From Tenodera sinensis (lineage: Eukaryota; Arthropoda; Insecta; Mantodea; Mantidae): a stretch of DNA of 64,000 bases. Positions 33,286-45,645 of the stretch are shown one piece after another (position 1 is the stretch's first letter; every line of letters starts with the position of its first letter). The stretch spans positions 126,146,912 through 126,210,911 of the forward strand of contig CM060967.1 of the NCBI GenBank assembly GCA_030765045.1. Direction: 5' to 3'. The translations under genes were made by a program, and so were the position numbers. The notes beneath the pieces were generated by a model, which was not told the origin of the DNA, ran no database searches, and saw only the letters and a list, made by a program, of their open reading frames with translations.

Positions 33286-34057
33286 TTTAATGTAAAAGAA
33301 AAATTGGAAATGTCATTTGTCTATTGGCGCCCAATCAGCTTTGAGATAAAATGTAATTGTTAGCTTACTTGAAAATCATATATTGGTCAGGTACTTACAT
33401 ATTCATGAAAAATGCAGAATGTGAATTGCTATCTACTACAAAGAGCTTAAAAATATATTGTATAGAGCTCACAATAACAGCTTCAGAAAGATTGTTAAAT
33501 TGTTCATTTCCGCATAGAGAGAAAACAGAATATTTACTTTGTAAACATTTGTTAAAATATTCAGATGTATAGATAGTTATCACAGCAAGACAAAGAAAGA
33601 ACTTGTCTGAAGAGTGTAATGGATTTATATAAATATATGTACATTTTAGTGCTTAAAGGATATAGTACAGATATGTGTTACAATAACAAAAGTGAAAAAT
33701 CACAGTGCAAGTGATAGTGAGAGCGAAGTGAGCAAACATGAACTAAAAGAAGGAAGTATAAAGAAAGACTCTTGAAATTTAACCTTTATATAAAAGCTTC
33801 ACAGAAGAAACCATAACATATTGTAATTAGTATTTAAGGATTAATGTTAAGTCAAGTGTATAATTGTTTGTCATGTTAAAAAGATTAATGAGAAAATGTG
33901 TTAATAACCAATTTCAAAAACAGTGTAATTGAAAATTGTATATAATGGGAGTGTTGCCGATTATTCAAAATACAGGAGTAATTTTTAATTTTTCTTTCGG
34001 GCAAGACATTTACATTATTTTATTATGAAATAATAAAATAATATAAATGGGGGCATT
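33286..34057 (+). other. Non-coding tract before the 3' LTR, polypurine-like G-run
   Basis: About 770 bp without a motif-bearing ORF, so no env is recognised. A GGGGG run at 34049-34053 four nt before the LTR is the best candidate polypurine tract, though CATT separates it from the LTR. A second GGCGCCCA lies near 33326. Confidence 0.5.
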
Positions 34058-34840
34058 TGATACCGAAATTTATATTTCCGATTGAATGGGCTTTTGAAAA
34101 AGACACGTTTTAATTTAATTGCCGGATATGAGATTTGCGATAAGTGTTAAGTAATAACATACATAGATAATAGAGTAGCAAGTGTTGTAAGGTGAGCAAG
34201 ATATGAGTAAATGATAGTCGTTAAATTTGTAGTATAAACACATTATTGGTTTGAAATTAACGAGTCATGACGTCATACCACATAGTTTAAATACACGTTC
34301 GAAAGTCAGTTCTACAAACCTTAAAAGTCGCGCGATATATCTAATAAAATATAAAGTAAACATCGTTTAATCCTAAAAAGGTAATTATATATTTGAAATT
34401 CATAAAAGAACATGTTATAATAGAAAGGGACATTTCTAAATTGCGGGAAAAGGAAATAGCATTTTGGATACGAGGCTTTATTGGATGACGTCATGACATT
34501 CAAAATTGAAGTGAACGGTTTTCTTAGCGTGGGTACGCGAGAAAGCGTCTGGTCACTACCCAGACCAGTACGGCAGGTTGTGGAGTGCAGACGTGAGTGC
34601 GATTCTTCTGCGTGTAGCAGATCGGCATAGCTCCCGCATGTATCTAAGATGCAATAAATAGTATGCAAAGGTTTCTTGGGTTGTCTATCACACACCTACG
34701 TAGACCCGAGATAAAATAAAGAGATCTCAAGCTGAGCTAGCGGGAAAGAACCAAATCAACGGGCGACAACGAGAACCGAACAACGACTTACAGCTTCAAA
34801 TGGCGATACATCGAGAAGCGAGCAACGGCTTTTAGCTTCA
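34058..34840 (+). repeat. 3' LTR (783 bp)
   Basis: Same length as the 5' LTR and, by eye, identical to it throughout, including the antisense 124-codon ORF. Ends GCTTCA, followed by the TAAT duplication. Confidence 0.93.
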
Positions 34841-34844
34841 TAAT

Positions 34845-35295
34845 GTAAAATCATACTGTGTTGCACAGAATGTTTCAGAAAACTGACTCTTGATGTGAAT
34901 ACCTTGTTTGAGGCTTCTAAAATAGCAACAGTATATGCACCATTTGTTAGTTTTAATATGCACTAAGGGTTTCATTAATTTTTTCTTATTTCATTCTGGA
35001 GATCCAATATTACTTGTATTAGCCACTTTCAAGAAGCATTAATCACTGTGGTGAAAGAGGAAAGTTTGCATTAAAAAAGTAAAAATGGACATTTTGGCTT
35101 ATACAATTGTTCTAAAAATATTGAATGTTTTATGAAATTTATCTAGTTAAACTCACACAAAAAAGAGATGGAAGAAAGGGGACAGAGGAACAATAATATA
35201 ATGCTTAGTTCTAAATAAAAAAAAAAACATTTAAAGTTACATTTGCTGCAGAATTAACATCTTCAGAGAAACTGAATGGTGCTGAAATCTGGCAG
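34845..35295. other. AT-rich stretch, nothing recognised
   Basis: No ORF with motif content; no repeat identified. Confidence 0.4.
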
Positions 35296-35668
35296 TATTT
35301 GTGTAGACTGATCCATCTAGAAACTTCACATGTGATCAACATCAGCTGATGTTGATCAGCATAGATTAGTGATCAACAGCTTGATCAACATCAAGCAGTT
35401 GTTTAGGGGGAAGTGGAATATCTGGGAGGAGCAACATCATGTGAGAATTGATTGTGCACTCAACATACCAACAACATAAATAAAAAAGAAGAAGGTTTTA
35501 GATCAAATTGCACATGGATTTGCACTTCAGCCAAACATATTTCTTGACAAACAGACACGAATACTAGTGCAACCTTGCTCCTCCCAGATGTTCCCTCTCT
35601 CCTTAATAATTACATCTTACGTCTCAAATCTGTGAAGTCTTTATGTGGATCAATCTATATAAATAAAT
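35296..35668. repeat. Imperfect inverted repeat with a 26-bp perfect palindrome
   Basis: The outer arm TAGACTGATCCATC...ACTTCACA near 35305 is inverted at 35625-35655. The inner arm (ATCTGGGAGGAGCAA) at about 35418 is inverted near 35575. The palindrome TGATCAACATCAGC/GCTGATGTTGATCA lies at about 35334-35359. Probably a fold-back or two inverted partial copies of one repeat. Confidence 0.55.
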
Positions 35669-35794
35669 CTTAGTAGTACTCAGTTCCTCTGAAGAGGCCC
35701 ACCACAGAGTTGAATAAAGTGTTAGGTTTTAAAATGTAAACCAATAAACCACGGCATCAAAACCTGGAATATGAATATATTAATTCAGCATGTG

Positions 35795-36965
35795 ATTTGG
35801 TAACCATAATTGTGAGCTCCTTCTGATGAACAGTTTGGCTTCTAGAATGGAAGGTCAATCCATGCAATTAGCTGTTTATTAGGAAATATCAAGGATTCTC
35901 TTAGAATCCATAGAGGCAAGCTGCATGTCATATTCACTGTCTACATCGAAGTATCTGACTCAGTAAACCAGATAGGGATGATGGGCAAGCTGGAATCACT
36001 TGTAGAGTGGGAGCTCTACCTTACAAGAATAATAGATGCAGTATAGCAAGATATTATGCATAATTGACGATCATCTCATGAGATCTGGAGCAATGAAACA
36101 AATGACAGGGATCTTTCAGGGAGAGCCACTTAGCCCATAATCTTCAACATTGCAATTTGGGACATTGTAGAAGCAGTATTAGCAGAAAAATTGCCTATAT
36201 ACGTATATGCTGATGACATCGCCTTAGCACTGGATTCTCTGTCAAACCTACATGACATATTTAGCAAACTTACAAGCTTACAAGCTTGTTGCAAACCTAC
36301 AAGCTTACTTACTTGTTGCAAATACCCAGGCACAACATTCTAAATATGTAACTGGAAGGAGCTTTCTAAGCACATGAAACTTAGGGAAAAATATCTTCAC
36401 AGTTCCAAAAGCCAGGCTGCTCTTAAAGCTCTCAGTTGCCATCAATTAAGTGTGGGAATGTTATCACAACATATTAAATCTTTCCTCCTTTAATAATATA
36501 GAGTTACAGTGGGTACCTGGTCATATGGACATTGCAGGAAATGAAAAGGCTGCTGTCCTAGTAAAGAAAGGATCATCTATCCCCTTTGCAGGACCAGAAA
36601 ATTTGTATGGAATAAGCACCTTAGAAGCCAAAAACACAGTACAAAATTGGGTTTGTAATGAAACCCAAAACAACTGGGAAATTATACCCATAAACAAACT
36701 TTACATTCAGATAATTAATAAGCTGAGGACAAACTAAGTAACTCATTCGTTAGGCTAACCGAGCCATAGCTTAGAAGAGCTATGAGTTATATAACTGGAC
36801 AATGAACATTCAGGAAACATCTAAGAACAATGGAACCCATGTGTATTGTCACTTGTGTTTAAAAGCCAATGAAATGGCAAAACACATCTTAATAAAATGA
36901 GAAGCCACAGAATGGAGAAGATACCAGATTCTCGGAGCCACTTCAAAATTAGAGAAAGGTTCTAA
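35795..36965 (+). pseudogene. Degenerate LINE (RT and RNase H fragments)
   Basis: RT fragments: SSDEQFGF, LSPI-IFNIAIWDIVEA and YVYADDIALAL (36190-36235, YADD active site). An RNase H end follows (LQWVPGHMDIAGNEKAAVL, with His and a missing terminal Asp, NEKAA for NExAD), and then a C-terminal Cys/His motif (HVYCHLCLKANEMAKHILI). Several stops are present. The RT is followed too soon by RNase H, so a large internal deletion has occurred. This is a third LINE family in the window, I/R1/Jockey-like; clade not resolved. Confidence 0.68.
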
Positions 36966-37690
36966 TGTAGTGAGACAAATACAACTATGTATGTAGATAT
37001 AGATCTCTAGATTAGAAAACAGAAAGTGCAGATGAAAGTCTCTTTAGGCTGAGGTGCAAAAGGGAAACTTGTTTCCAAACATAGTCATAGTCATAGTCAA
37101 GCACATGAAAAAGAAACTTACCACAGGAAACACAGCCATGCAATCAGAACTCTTAAGCAACTTTTGGTACAAACAGCTTTAGCACTGTTTCATATCAAGA
37201 TATCACCTATAATTTCCAATGCACAGAGACCATATGGAGATATCTCTTCAACTCTGGTCTTGCTATTATAGAAAAAAGAGCAATGTTTCTCAAGAAAGTG
37301 CTATGTTTCTCCAAGAATACACCATCAAAACTAGTTTAGGTCATATTGTTAACCCTTTTATATGGAAGATAAAAACTATTACTCGCATCCACAGCACAGT
37401 ATTGAGTACTTGTTATGAGCATTCAAAGAAAGCTGTCATTTGGATGGACTTGTGCCTAATAGATCCTATGATAACATAAGAATGGAAGAACTCACAATAT
37501 AAACTGTAACATTCCATCAATTGCTTTGCTATACATGCTTTTCATTCCAAGCTGTGCCAATGAAAGAACTATCATGGTCCACATGCATATTTTCTTTTTG
37601 TCTTTCTTTACCTGATAAGCCTCCCCTTATGTAGGACTTATACCCTGTAGGACTTACAAGCCAATGCCTAGGGTCAAGATGTCTGTCGAG
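36966..37690. other. AT-rich stretch, nothing recognised
   Basis: No motif-bearing ORF. A short triplicated CATAGT lies near 37081-37098. Confidence 0.4.
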
Positions 37691-37693
37691 GAG

Positions 37694-38248
37694 CACAGGA
37701 ACCTATGGACTAGACAGAGTGACTTTTTTTTGTAGTGTTTAATGCCCACTTTTACTACATACGGCACCACAGGCGGTGACACTGATGATACATAGACTGA
37801 AGATGGAGCACCGGTGGAATGAGAAGGCGGGGGAAACCAGAGAATCCAGAGGAAACCTGCCCCAGCACCGCTTCGTCCACCACAAATCCCATATGTGGTT
37901 GCCTGGGATCAAATCCGGACTGCTTTGGTGTGGAGCAAATGACCTAACCACTCAGCTACAGCATGGCCACTTGGACAGAGTGAAGATCTGGAAGCCGGTG
38001 GTCAGCCAAGCACCAGGTATGATAGTGAGGAAGAGGAAGGTATGACATGTAGGTAAAATCGATGATTGGAAAGGTGATAATGGAGCAATTGGGGGAATGA
38101 GTGGCGGGAGAAACCAGAGAATCCAGAGAAAACCCACCTTGATGCCACTTCGTCCACCACAAACACCACATGGGGGTCCCTGGGATTGAACCTGGGCTGC
38201 CTAGGTGGTAGACGAACACTCTAACTGCTCGGCCATGGTACCGCCCCA
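37694..38248 (-). repeat. Tandem dimer of SINE family A, minus strand
   Basis: Two copies follow each other head to tail on the minus strand. The first runs about 38248 to 37972, the second about 37971 to 37694. Each has a tRNA-like head (GGCCGAGCAGTTAGAGTG at the first; GCTGTAGCTGAGTGGTTAGG at the second) and a B-box-like stretch. Both share the GTGGTGGACGAAG block and the 3' TCTTCACTCTGTCC block seen at 1519-1828. The first 3' end runs straight into the second head. Confidence 0.7.
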
Positions 38249-38776
38249 GATGCATACTGTGTGTGCAAATTTTGTGGAAACTCATATGATCAGTGCCATG
38301 ACAAAGAATGTCAGACAAGTTCTGTCTCTCTAACTGAGGTTTTTCTACATAAACTTATTTGCACAATGCGTGCCATTGTCTCTATTGATTAAATTTATAG
38401 TTTTTATGCAAACTACATGTAGCACAAAGGAAAATTCGCTCTATAGTTCAAGGGTAACAATTTTTAAATTTGAAAGCTAATGTACCATGAGGGAATTTCT
38501 GTAACAAACAATATAATTATTTTATCCTATTTTGTTAAGAATCTACAACACTTTTTTTTAACTTTTTTTCTCCATGCCATTCTCCATCCCATGCCATTCT
38601 TTAAAGCTTTCAATAGTTCTGAGCAAAGTTATGGCCCTGATAGATGCTAGATATTTAAATAAGCTCTATAAGATGATGTTAAGCATAAGTTGACAAAAAA
38701 TTTATTTTCATTAACCATGAAACATGCTTTACCAAATGAAGATTCTCTTTTACCTTTCATTTCTATACAAGAAGAC
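38249..38776. other. AT-rich stretch, nothing recognised
   Basis: No gene or repeat identified. Confidence 0.4.
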
Positions 38777-38942
38777 AAAATGAAAACATCAAGTTCATCA
38801 AAGCATGCAAAGTTAATGTTTAAATTCATTGTAAACTTCATGATATGTTTCCTCCTTTTTTTCCTCAATGTTTAGTCGCGATATGACTTTTATGTTGAAG
38901 CGACTTCAAATAATAAATAAATTAAAAAAAAAAATGAAAACA
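38777..38942 (+). mobile_element. 3'-end fragment of the nested-type LINE with 12-bp target-site duplication
   Basis: The block 38789-38930 is almost identical to 25850-25990: the last coding codons, 3' UTR and poly(A) of the second LINE. It is flanked by AAAATGAAAACA at 38777-38788 and 38931-38942. Severely 5'-truncated insertion. Confidence 0.85.
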
Positions 38943-40384
38943 GTTAATTTAATATTTCAGATGTTAAATTATAGAGCATACACAAAATAAAGTAGCACAT
39001 AAAGTATCAAAATTCATTTATAAATGTTATATGAGAGGATTTGTAAGTTATAGCTTCTATTCAAGCAAAGTCAATGCTAATGTTATATAAAATTGTATGA
39101 TAGCTTACTGCATATCTCTGGATTCCTTCTGCTGTGGTAATTTTTATGAAACCAGAGATTATATTTTTTCTTTCTTAAGTAGATTAGTTTCTATGGTTGT
39201 GTTTCTACCGAGACAGCTGTCTTTTAAGCTGTTATTGTGTGGAGCTTGAAGCAGATATGATCCACTGATACAGTATAGGAGTATGTATTTTCCAGCTAAT
39301 GAATTGATCCTTCATTAGCATAGATTCAGATAACAAACCATTATTTATTTGCTTTAGGCCTTCACCTGTCCTAAAAAAAGGAATAACAGGCTGAGTTCAT
39401 TAGTGTGTCATTTCATTTACTAAGTTCATTGCCTGAATTTAGTACTGTAGTTAATTAAAAGGTTTAATAACCCCTTTCTTGGGTTTGTTTTGCTATTTCT
39501 CATGCAGACTGAATGATTAACTCTCAATCTATCCACTTTGCTAATTTTATTGACTATTCCACTCATGTTATATGTACTCAATATTGATCACTGATCCATT
39601 TTAAACATGGTAGCTTTAACTAGACAAAATAACAGTGATGAAAAAGATATTTATTAAGAGTGAAGAAGATGGAACAGTATTTCTTAAAGTGAGATGCAAG
39701 TGGAAATAGTAAAGAGAGGAAAGGAGTAGGAGTACAGGTGCTTATTATGGAAGGGATCCTGAAAATGAGGCAGATCATTGCAAGTTGGTCAGAGTGACTC
39801 TTTTTACTTCTAACATGACCTCTGAGGTGAAGACCTGAAGGGGTGCCAGATCTGGGCAATGATGTGCACAAGCATCCATGGGGTCCCTAATGTTTCCAAA
39901 TGAAAGGAACAAAAGATTGAAAGCATTGTAATACAAAAATAAATTTAGTACCTAAATTGGATGTCTGCTGAATGAATGGATAGGACCAAATTTCCAAAGA
40001 GAACTTTAATCATTTGAATAAATATCATATCATATCAAGCATGAGTTTGTTTTTGTTCTATAAGGCAATGTTTGCTAAAAACTGTTCAAATAAGGTCATC
40101 ACATCTGATGCTCTACTGTCTATGTAATGACTCCAACCACTTTATAATGGGCTAAAAGGGTATCATTTCACTTTTGAACATCAGAAAAGAGATTAAAGAG
40201 ACAGGTTTTATTTGAAAAATTTAAGACTCGGCCTGTTGCTGTTTGAAAACTAATGTTATGGGTTTTACTATCTGCAATCTACTTTTGTACATTCCTCCCT
40301 TATTTTATTTACAATGCAGCAGGATGTTATGCTCTTGTTTTTTTTTTTTCCCTAAGGCCTTCCGAAGATTAATCTAATAAATAA
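38943..40384. other. AT-rich stretch, nothing recognised
   Basis: Short ORFs only. A pyrimidine run lies at 40336-40352. Confidence 0.4.
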
Positions 40385-40590
40385 GTTGCAGACTGCCTTA
40401 ATAACTGAGTGGTCAGCAAGCTGACTTTTCAGCCAGAGGTCTCAGGGTTAATTCCTGGCTGTAGGTGAACATTTTTGTTTAATTAATATTATTCACTACC
40501 CTCCATAGAGTCTGGAAGTGTGGATGTAAGAGTGAATGGGTATGTGAAAATGAGTTAAAAATGACAAAAAACAATAACCTAACCTAAAAG
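40385..40590 (+). repeat. tRNA-derived SINE-like repeat (family E)
   Basis: A-box-like AACTGAGTGGTCAGC and B-box-like GGGTTAATTCC about 35 nt apart, then a body of about 100 bp and an AACAATAACCTAACC 3' end. No target duplication identified, so the ends are approximate. Confidence 0.5.
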
Positions 40591-42060
40591 TTCAAAAAGT
40601 AAAAGCAACAAATGTTTTAGTCAAAGCCCCTGATATGACCATAGCAGTTAAAGGGGCTATAAAAATTAATCTTCCTCCCAAAATAGATTGCCTTTAGACA
40701 ACACAGAAACTTAGTATTTTGTTTTTCATTTGTGTTTTTTCATAAGAAACACTCTTTATAAGTATATCTCTAACCATTAGAGTATATCCAGTTGGGTTTA
40801 ATACATACCATTAATTATGCACTGTACACTACCTAGGATAGTAGAAGTTTCACGGAAAGAATGACATTTTTTTATTATTTTAGTATGTCATTACATCCAG
40901 AACTACCTAATATACCAATTCATGTTTCCAATCCTATCATTGCTGCCATATTTGATATGTTGTTCTGAAAGACTTTTGAGGTTTAAACTGTAAGGGTTTA
41001 CTACTTGTTAATGATAATCCTGTGCTGATAGAGTCCTAACAGGTCAGGGGCTGCCAACTTGACTGCCAGTCTTATGTCCAACTACCATGGTAGAGGTGAG
41101 TGGTCAACTGAAACAGGAAGGTGATGTGGCCAATATCACACATCCACAGTTGGAATGTTGGCTTTCTTAGCCAAGTTTGCTGCCTATCGCAGCTCCTCAC
41201 TTTGCTCATTATCCTGAGTGGGCAGTCCTATATCTGGGACTTTTCTGTGACTAGGAATCACAGCTTCATGATCCACCTTGATGTGCCACGCAGAACTTAT
41301 TTATTACTAAAACAAAATAAAACAGCTTGGTATCAGTACCTCTTGTTTTAGCACAAGCATCCAGTGCAATGACATACATACATAATAGTTCTTGCAGTAC
41401 ACTTCCCTGCCTTTTGCCTTGGATATATGGGATTGGACATCAATACTGTAGTACCATAAATAATTGCAGATAGTGAGTTTTAATTATAAACTAGTGGTTC
41501 TTTTTCATTCAACTTCAGTCACAGTCATCTGTCTTGAATATTTAGCTAATGAACAAGCATTTCTTTAACAAGAATAATGAAACCATTGGTGATTTGTTAT
41601 ATATGAGTGGTAATTCATGAAAGTTGCTGATGAAGGTTCATATTTTTAATTTTCAACATCTGTGTCTACAAATAGCAAATGGTTTTAGGAGCGAATAACA
41701 ATAATCATCACAGTTATTAACTGAACACTCACCAAAACCAGAAACATAAAAATGAATGGTGTTGCTGTTCAATGCAGTGAAACTACATTTCCTCCTCTTT
41801 TGCTGTAATATGTCACTCTTGTTGAAATTTACATGTTGCATAGTCATAAAGTTTTCAATAGGAGCATTGCCAAGGCATTAGACTTTCTTCTTTTATCACA
41901 TTTCTATTGATAATTTTCAATAATACATAGCAATATCACTGCAATGCTTTTATTGAATATAATGTCTAGACTGTTTTTCTCTGATATCTGTTTTACCTCA
42001 CATTGAAAGGTCCAGCATTGAGTTCTTCTGAACTAATGATTCTTCATGATTCTTTAACAC
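40591..42060. other. Gene-free stretch
   Basis: No motif-bearing ORF; the ORF at 41121-41351 is not recognisable. Confidence 0.35.
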
Positions 42061-42064
42061 ACAC

Positions 42065-42600
42065 ACTGATTGCCACTTGGTCTCCAAACCAAACTAATAA
42101 ATACAGGTTTCATCATCTGTGACAGTGACAGAAACCCATCTGGACTGCCCTTCTTTGGATCATGTCAGCATTTTCTCACATGGGCATGTTTATGTTCTTC
42201 CAGGTACCATGGTGAGATATCCATCGGGATGTGACCCTCCTCACATGAAGGAATTCAAGGAGGATTTTCAAAACTGCTGATGAACCAATCTACAATGCTG
42301 CCACAGTTTCTTTAAATGTTGTGCGTTGTCTTGAAGCGTTTTTTCTCAGTCACTACCATTGCCAAATGCATGCTTCTCTCATCTTTCAGATATTGGTCCC
42401 CTTTAAAGTCCTAAAAACACCAGAAAACTGTTGCATAAGTAGGAGTAATGTCCTCAAAAGCCTGTTGCAAAGGTTCAAGACTTTGCCAATGATTTAATCC
42501 ACTTTTAAGATCGTAGAAAATCATTGTGTGAAAACGCTCTCTTCCCAGTTCCATTGCAGGGAGTGACTGCTTTTGCACCATGGGTTGTTGATCTTGCACT
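42065..42600 (-). pseudogene. Decayed mariner transposase
   Basis: Cut-and-paste transposase relic. From the start on the minus strand: the DNA-binding helix-turn-helix region (ERFHTMIFYDLKSGLNHWQS, then FEDITPTYATVFWCF), then a shifted frame with RVTSRWISHH. Finally comes TVTDDETCIY, which aligns with the 'TGDETW' block holding the first catalytic Asp, followed by FGLETKWQSV. Stops and frameshifts are frequent. The part with the second and third catalytic Asp is missing, so the copy is truncated at about 42065. The two ends of the element were not located. Confidence 0.68.
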
Positions 42601-42740
42601 GCTGGAATTCCTGAAGTGTAAGAGTCACTACCAAATACCAGTTCACTTACAAAGAATGGGCTTACCCCATCCTATATTCAATTTGTGTGGATCAACTTTC
42701 ATTTTCTCACATCTAAAAAACCTTTGTAGTGACCTTCGTA

Positions 42741-42920
42741 TGAATAAAAATAAACAAGGATTAGGAAAACTCATTTATACACTTCACTAAAATGCACAAT
42801 TTCTGGACATGTTTTGAGAGACTTGATCTCATCATTAGTTGCTGCTCTACATCATATGAGTTTTCCTTCTGTTTGTTTATTTTAATTTGAAATACTTCAC
42901 CGTCAACAACTTCTACATTA
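42741..42920. repeat. Palindromic repeat, related copy at 57278-57410
   Basis: Arms AATAAACAAGGATTAGGAAA and (inverted) TTTTCCTTCTGTTTGTTTATT bracket about 90 bp including CTTCACTAAAATGCAC. Both loci continue with TTTGAAATACTTCAC and GTCAAC, so this is a dispersed family, probably a MITE. Confidence 0.55.
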
Positions 42921-43786
42921 TAATTATCATAGTATGAAATTCATTAATATATGTATCTTTAATGAAATATAAATTTCCTTTTTTCACAGATGAAACTCCT
43001 ATGCAGAGGAAAACAAAAATAATGAGTCTTAGGGTTTCAAATTTATGTGTACACTTTTGGGTCACAATATGTCTGGGAATTTAGAATTCTATGAAAAGCA
43101 AGGAATTAAGGAAATGGTAAGGATTCAACTCACTGAGTTAGAAGTAAAGCCATCATAATACCTTATTATTTATTAATAAAGTTTAATCAAATATTGTGAA
43201 CTAATAAATCTGTAAACATTTTCACGATCCTATTTGCTTCTTCTGTCTTCTTTTTTATTATATGTGTAGATATAGTACAAAAAACTATTTTTCATCGCCA
43301 CTTGAAATGAGGGGAAAAGAGATTAGAACATGGCAAACACTAGAATTAATATCCAGAATGCATGTATTTACAGGAAGTAAAGGAAAAATTTTCTCCAGGT
43401 TTTCAAGGCTGGTATTTTTAATGAATAGCTTGCATGGATATTTTTTTCACAACAATATATCCTCTGCAGCTTACAGCATGCAGTGGCAGATTAAATTATG
43501 TTACTTGCAACAATACTGATATCCGTGTTTCCCAGTAATATAAGTGCCTCCTTTGACATCAATTATGTATTTTACTCTGTCTAAAAAAATAGAAAAAGCA
43601 TTATTCCATGCAGAAATCTTAAAGTATGCACCATCTGGCATTCCAAATAAAACCTAACATATACAGAAATTGTAATTTTTAATGATATGTAGCAATATAA
43701 TATTTAATGATATTTACATTTTCCAGGAATATTAACCTGATTATTAAAGACATTGTAACTATGCACAAATATTTAAAATATACATT
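42921..43786. other. AT-rich stretch, nothing recognised
   Basis: An 85-codon ORF at 43262-43519 has no recognisable motif. Confidence 0.35.
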
Positions 43787-43794
43787 TTTATCAG

Positions 43795-43955
43795 GTTGCT
43801 GTTGTTAGCTAATGCTAGATTTCTGACAATGAAGTCATTAATCCTCTTGCTCTCCAATATTTTTCACTGATGGATGGGGCACTAGAAGTGGCAGGGCATA
43901 TTTGAAGGTGGTCTCGATCCATTTCCTCTTGCAGATCACATAGAGGACAGGAGGA
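43795..43955 (-). mobile_element. 3' fragment of the Jockey/I-like LINE, minus strand
   Basis: Reverse complement closely matches 17900-18060: the Cys-rich C-terminus, ATATTGGAGAGCAAGAGGAT and ATTAGCTAACAACA tail. The match is much closer than to the 26.3 kb copy, so it derives from a sub-family near the 15.6-18.1 kb copy. A possible 7-bp duplication (TTTATCA) flanks it. Confidence 0.75.
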
Positions 43956-43959
43956 CAGA

Positions 43960-45410
43960 GTTTATCATGTAATTACCACCTTTTATCAAGATTTGGTGCT
44001 ATAGTACTAATGTGCATTAGCATGTATTCAACTTCAGCGATCAGTATGATGAGAGTTTGGTAGTTAAATTTCTTTTTACTAGTACCGTTATAATCAAAGC
44101 TCTTCAGTTTTTTGATACACTGGCAGGAAATGCAAGAAAAAATCTGGGTACTTTTTTATTTGTTCCATTTATATGCTGCCTTCAGAGGCAGCTGATGATC
44201 ATGCGCTAATGTGCTACAGCGCAATGTAAAAGTTGCGCCAATATTACACCTACTCTCAGAATATGAGCCGATATGCAAACAAAATGAACAAAAATATATT
44301 TTGTAGCACTCTCTCTGCAATAACATGAACTGCCACAGCTAGAAGGTATGGTATCAAGTGCTTAATAGATTTCAGTTCCTATGATCTCACTCAGAGAGAA
44401 GTCACATCCTAGTAAAATTTTGTCTGCGCACACTCTGTTGGGCTTTCCTTATTGACCCTACGAAAGGTTGACCTTAATGACTACATGAGAATAAAATTTA
44501 GCTTGCAGCTCCAGCTGATGAGTGTGTTATGAATGGAATGGTTCTTCTTTTCACTGCTTGGTTTAATTGCGATTTTCAGGATGCAGTTATTTATTTAAAC
44601 AATCATTGACTTTTGTTCATGAGCATTTATTTCTGAATGTGGGAAATAATCTGTTTGAACATGTTTTCTACACTGTTTTGATTTTTAAGAACTCTTTGAG
44701 ATTAGTCATTTTCACAATTAAGAACACATTAAGCATAATTGATGTTACTGATTTTAGATCACTGCTTTTGCCAAAGTTTGTCTATTCTAAACAGTGGTTT
44801 GTTTTTCTTTCTCATGACAGGAACTTTCCCAGAAATTTGATGCTGAGAGTGCACAGCAATAAAAGTTCTGGGGGTCCTGAAGAAATAGAATCCAAAAGAG
44901 AGCCTTTGGACATATGTTTTTCTTTCTATCCTAAATAACTCTTTACATACAAAAAATGCAGTATTTTTTGTTTCCCCGATAGTGGTTCTAGCGATTCTGA
45001 GAAAGTCATATGTTTAAAATGCTGACATGAAAAATTATATACCTGAAATATTTCGAAAATATCCTGTATCCTGAATGAATTGTATATATTCTTTTTAATG
45101 ATGGGAAACCATAAGAGATAGACAAAAGCTTAGCAGAGGAAAAATCAGCTGTGAGTGTGCTATGATTCACATAGCCACTCTTCAGTCTAGCATTTGTTTT
45201 AGGCTGCTGTGGTATGCATGGTATTTTCTTTCTTATTTTTTCTTTTGAAATGTTCACATATTGTATTGTGCAAGCAACATGGTAAATTATGTAGATAAAC
45301 TATTGAAAAGAACCTTTTCAAGAGGATCTTTGGTGGAGAATTGAAGAGCCAAATAGACTTACTCTATATAGCGATTACTATTACTGCTAAGTCTCTTCAG
45401 TATTTATGTT
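43960..45410. other. AT-rich stretch, nothing recognised
   Basis: A 123-codon ORF at 44567-44938 has no recognisable motif and is considered incidental. Confidence 0.35.
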
Positions 45411-45412
45411 GA

Positions 45413-45475
45413 AAAATACTGGAGAGCAAGAGGATTAATGACTTCATTGTCAGAAATCCAGCATTAGCTAACAAC
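45413..45475 (+). mobile_element. 63-bp 3' end of the Jockey/I-like LINE
   Basis: AATACTGGAGAGCAAGAGGA through GCATTAGCTAACAACA matches 18004-18062 almost base for base; extreme 5' truncation. Confidence 0.75.
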
Positions 45476-45645
45476 ATATTTAAATCTAAGTCAAAGGGAT
45501 GTAATGGGTAGTGATAAAAGAAAGTGGGTCTATGAGGTAATTTAATACAAAAGTGTGAAAACAGATGGACCTGCCGATGTGTTACTCAAAATGTACTTTT
45601 TTCCATTCCATGTCAGTTATTTGAATACATGGAGTAGATGATGTA

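Larger units (their letters stand above)
28745..34844 (+). mobile_element. Ty3/Gypsy LTR retrotransposon, internally deleted
   Basis: Element 28749-34840, flanked by the 4-bp repeat TAAT (28745-28748, 34841-34844). Order: LTR, tRNA-Lys primer-binding site, gag, protease and RT start in the -1 frame, an abrupt join to the end of the integrase core and its C-terminal domain, about 770 bp non-coding, a G-run polypurine-like tract, LTR. The 5309-bp LTR offset is short for a Gypsy element because most of RT, all of RNase H and the first two-thirds of integrase are absent. Both LTRs look identical, so integration is recent, and the defective copy was probably mobilised by a complete relative. No envelope-like ORF seen. 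Confidence 0.92.

Noticed and set aside
33286..34057. Envelope gene of an errantivirus-like element
   Set aside because: No ORF longer than about 70 codons and no signal peptide, furin-like site or fusion motif seen.
44567..44938. 123-codon ORF as a host exon
   Set aside because: No recognisable domain, no supportable splice sites, surrounded by AT-rich gene-free DNA.
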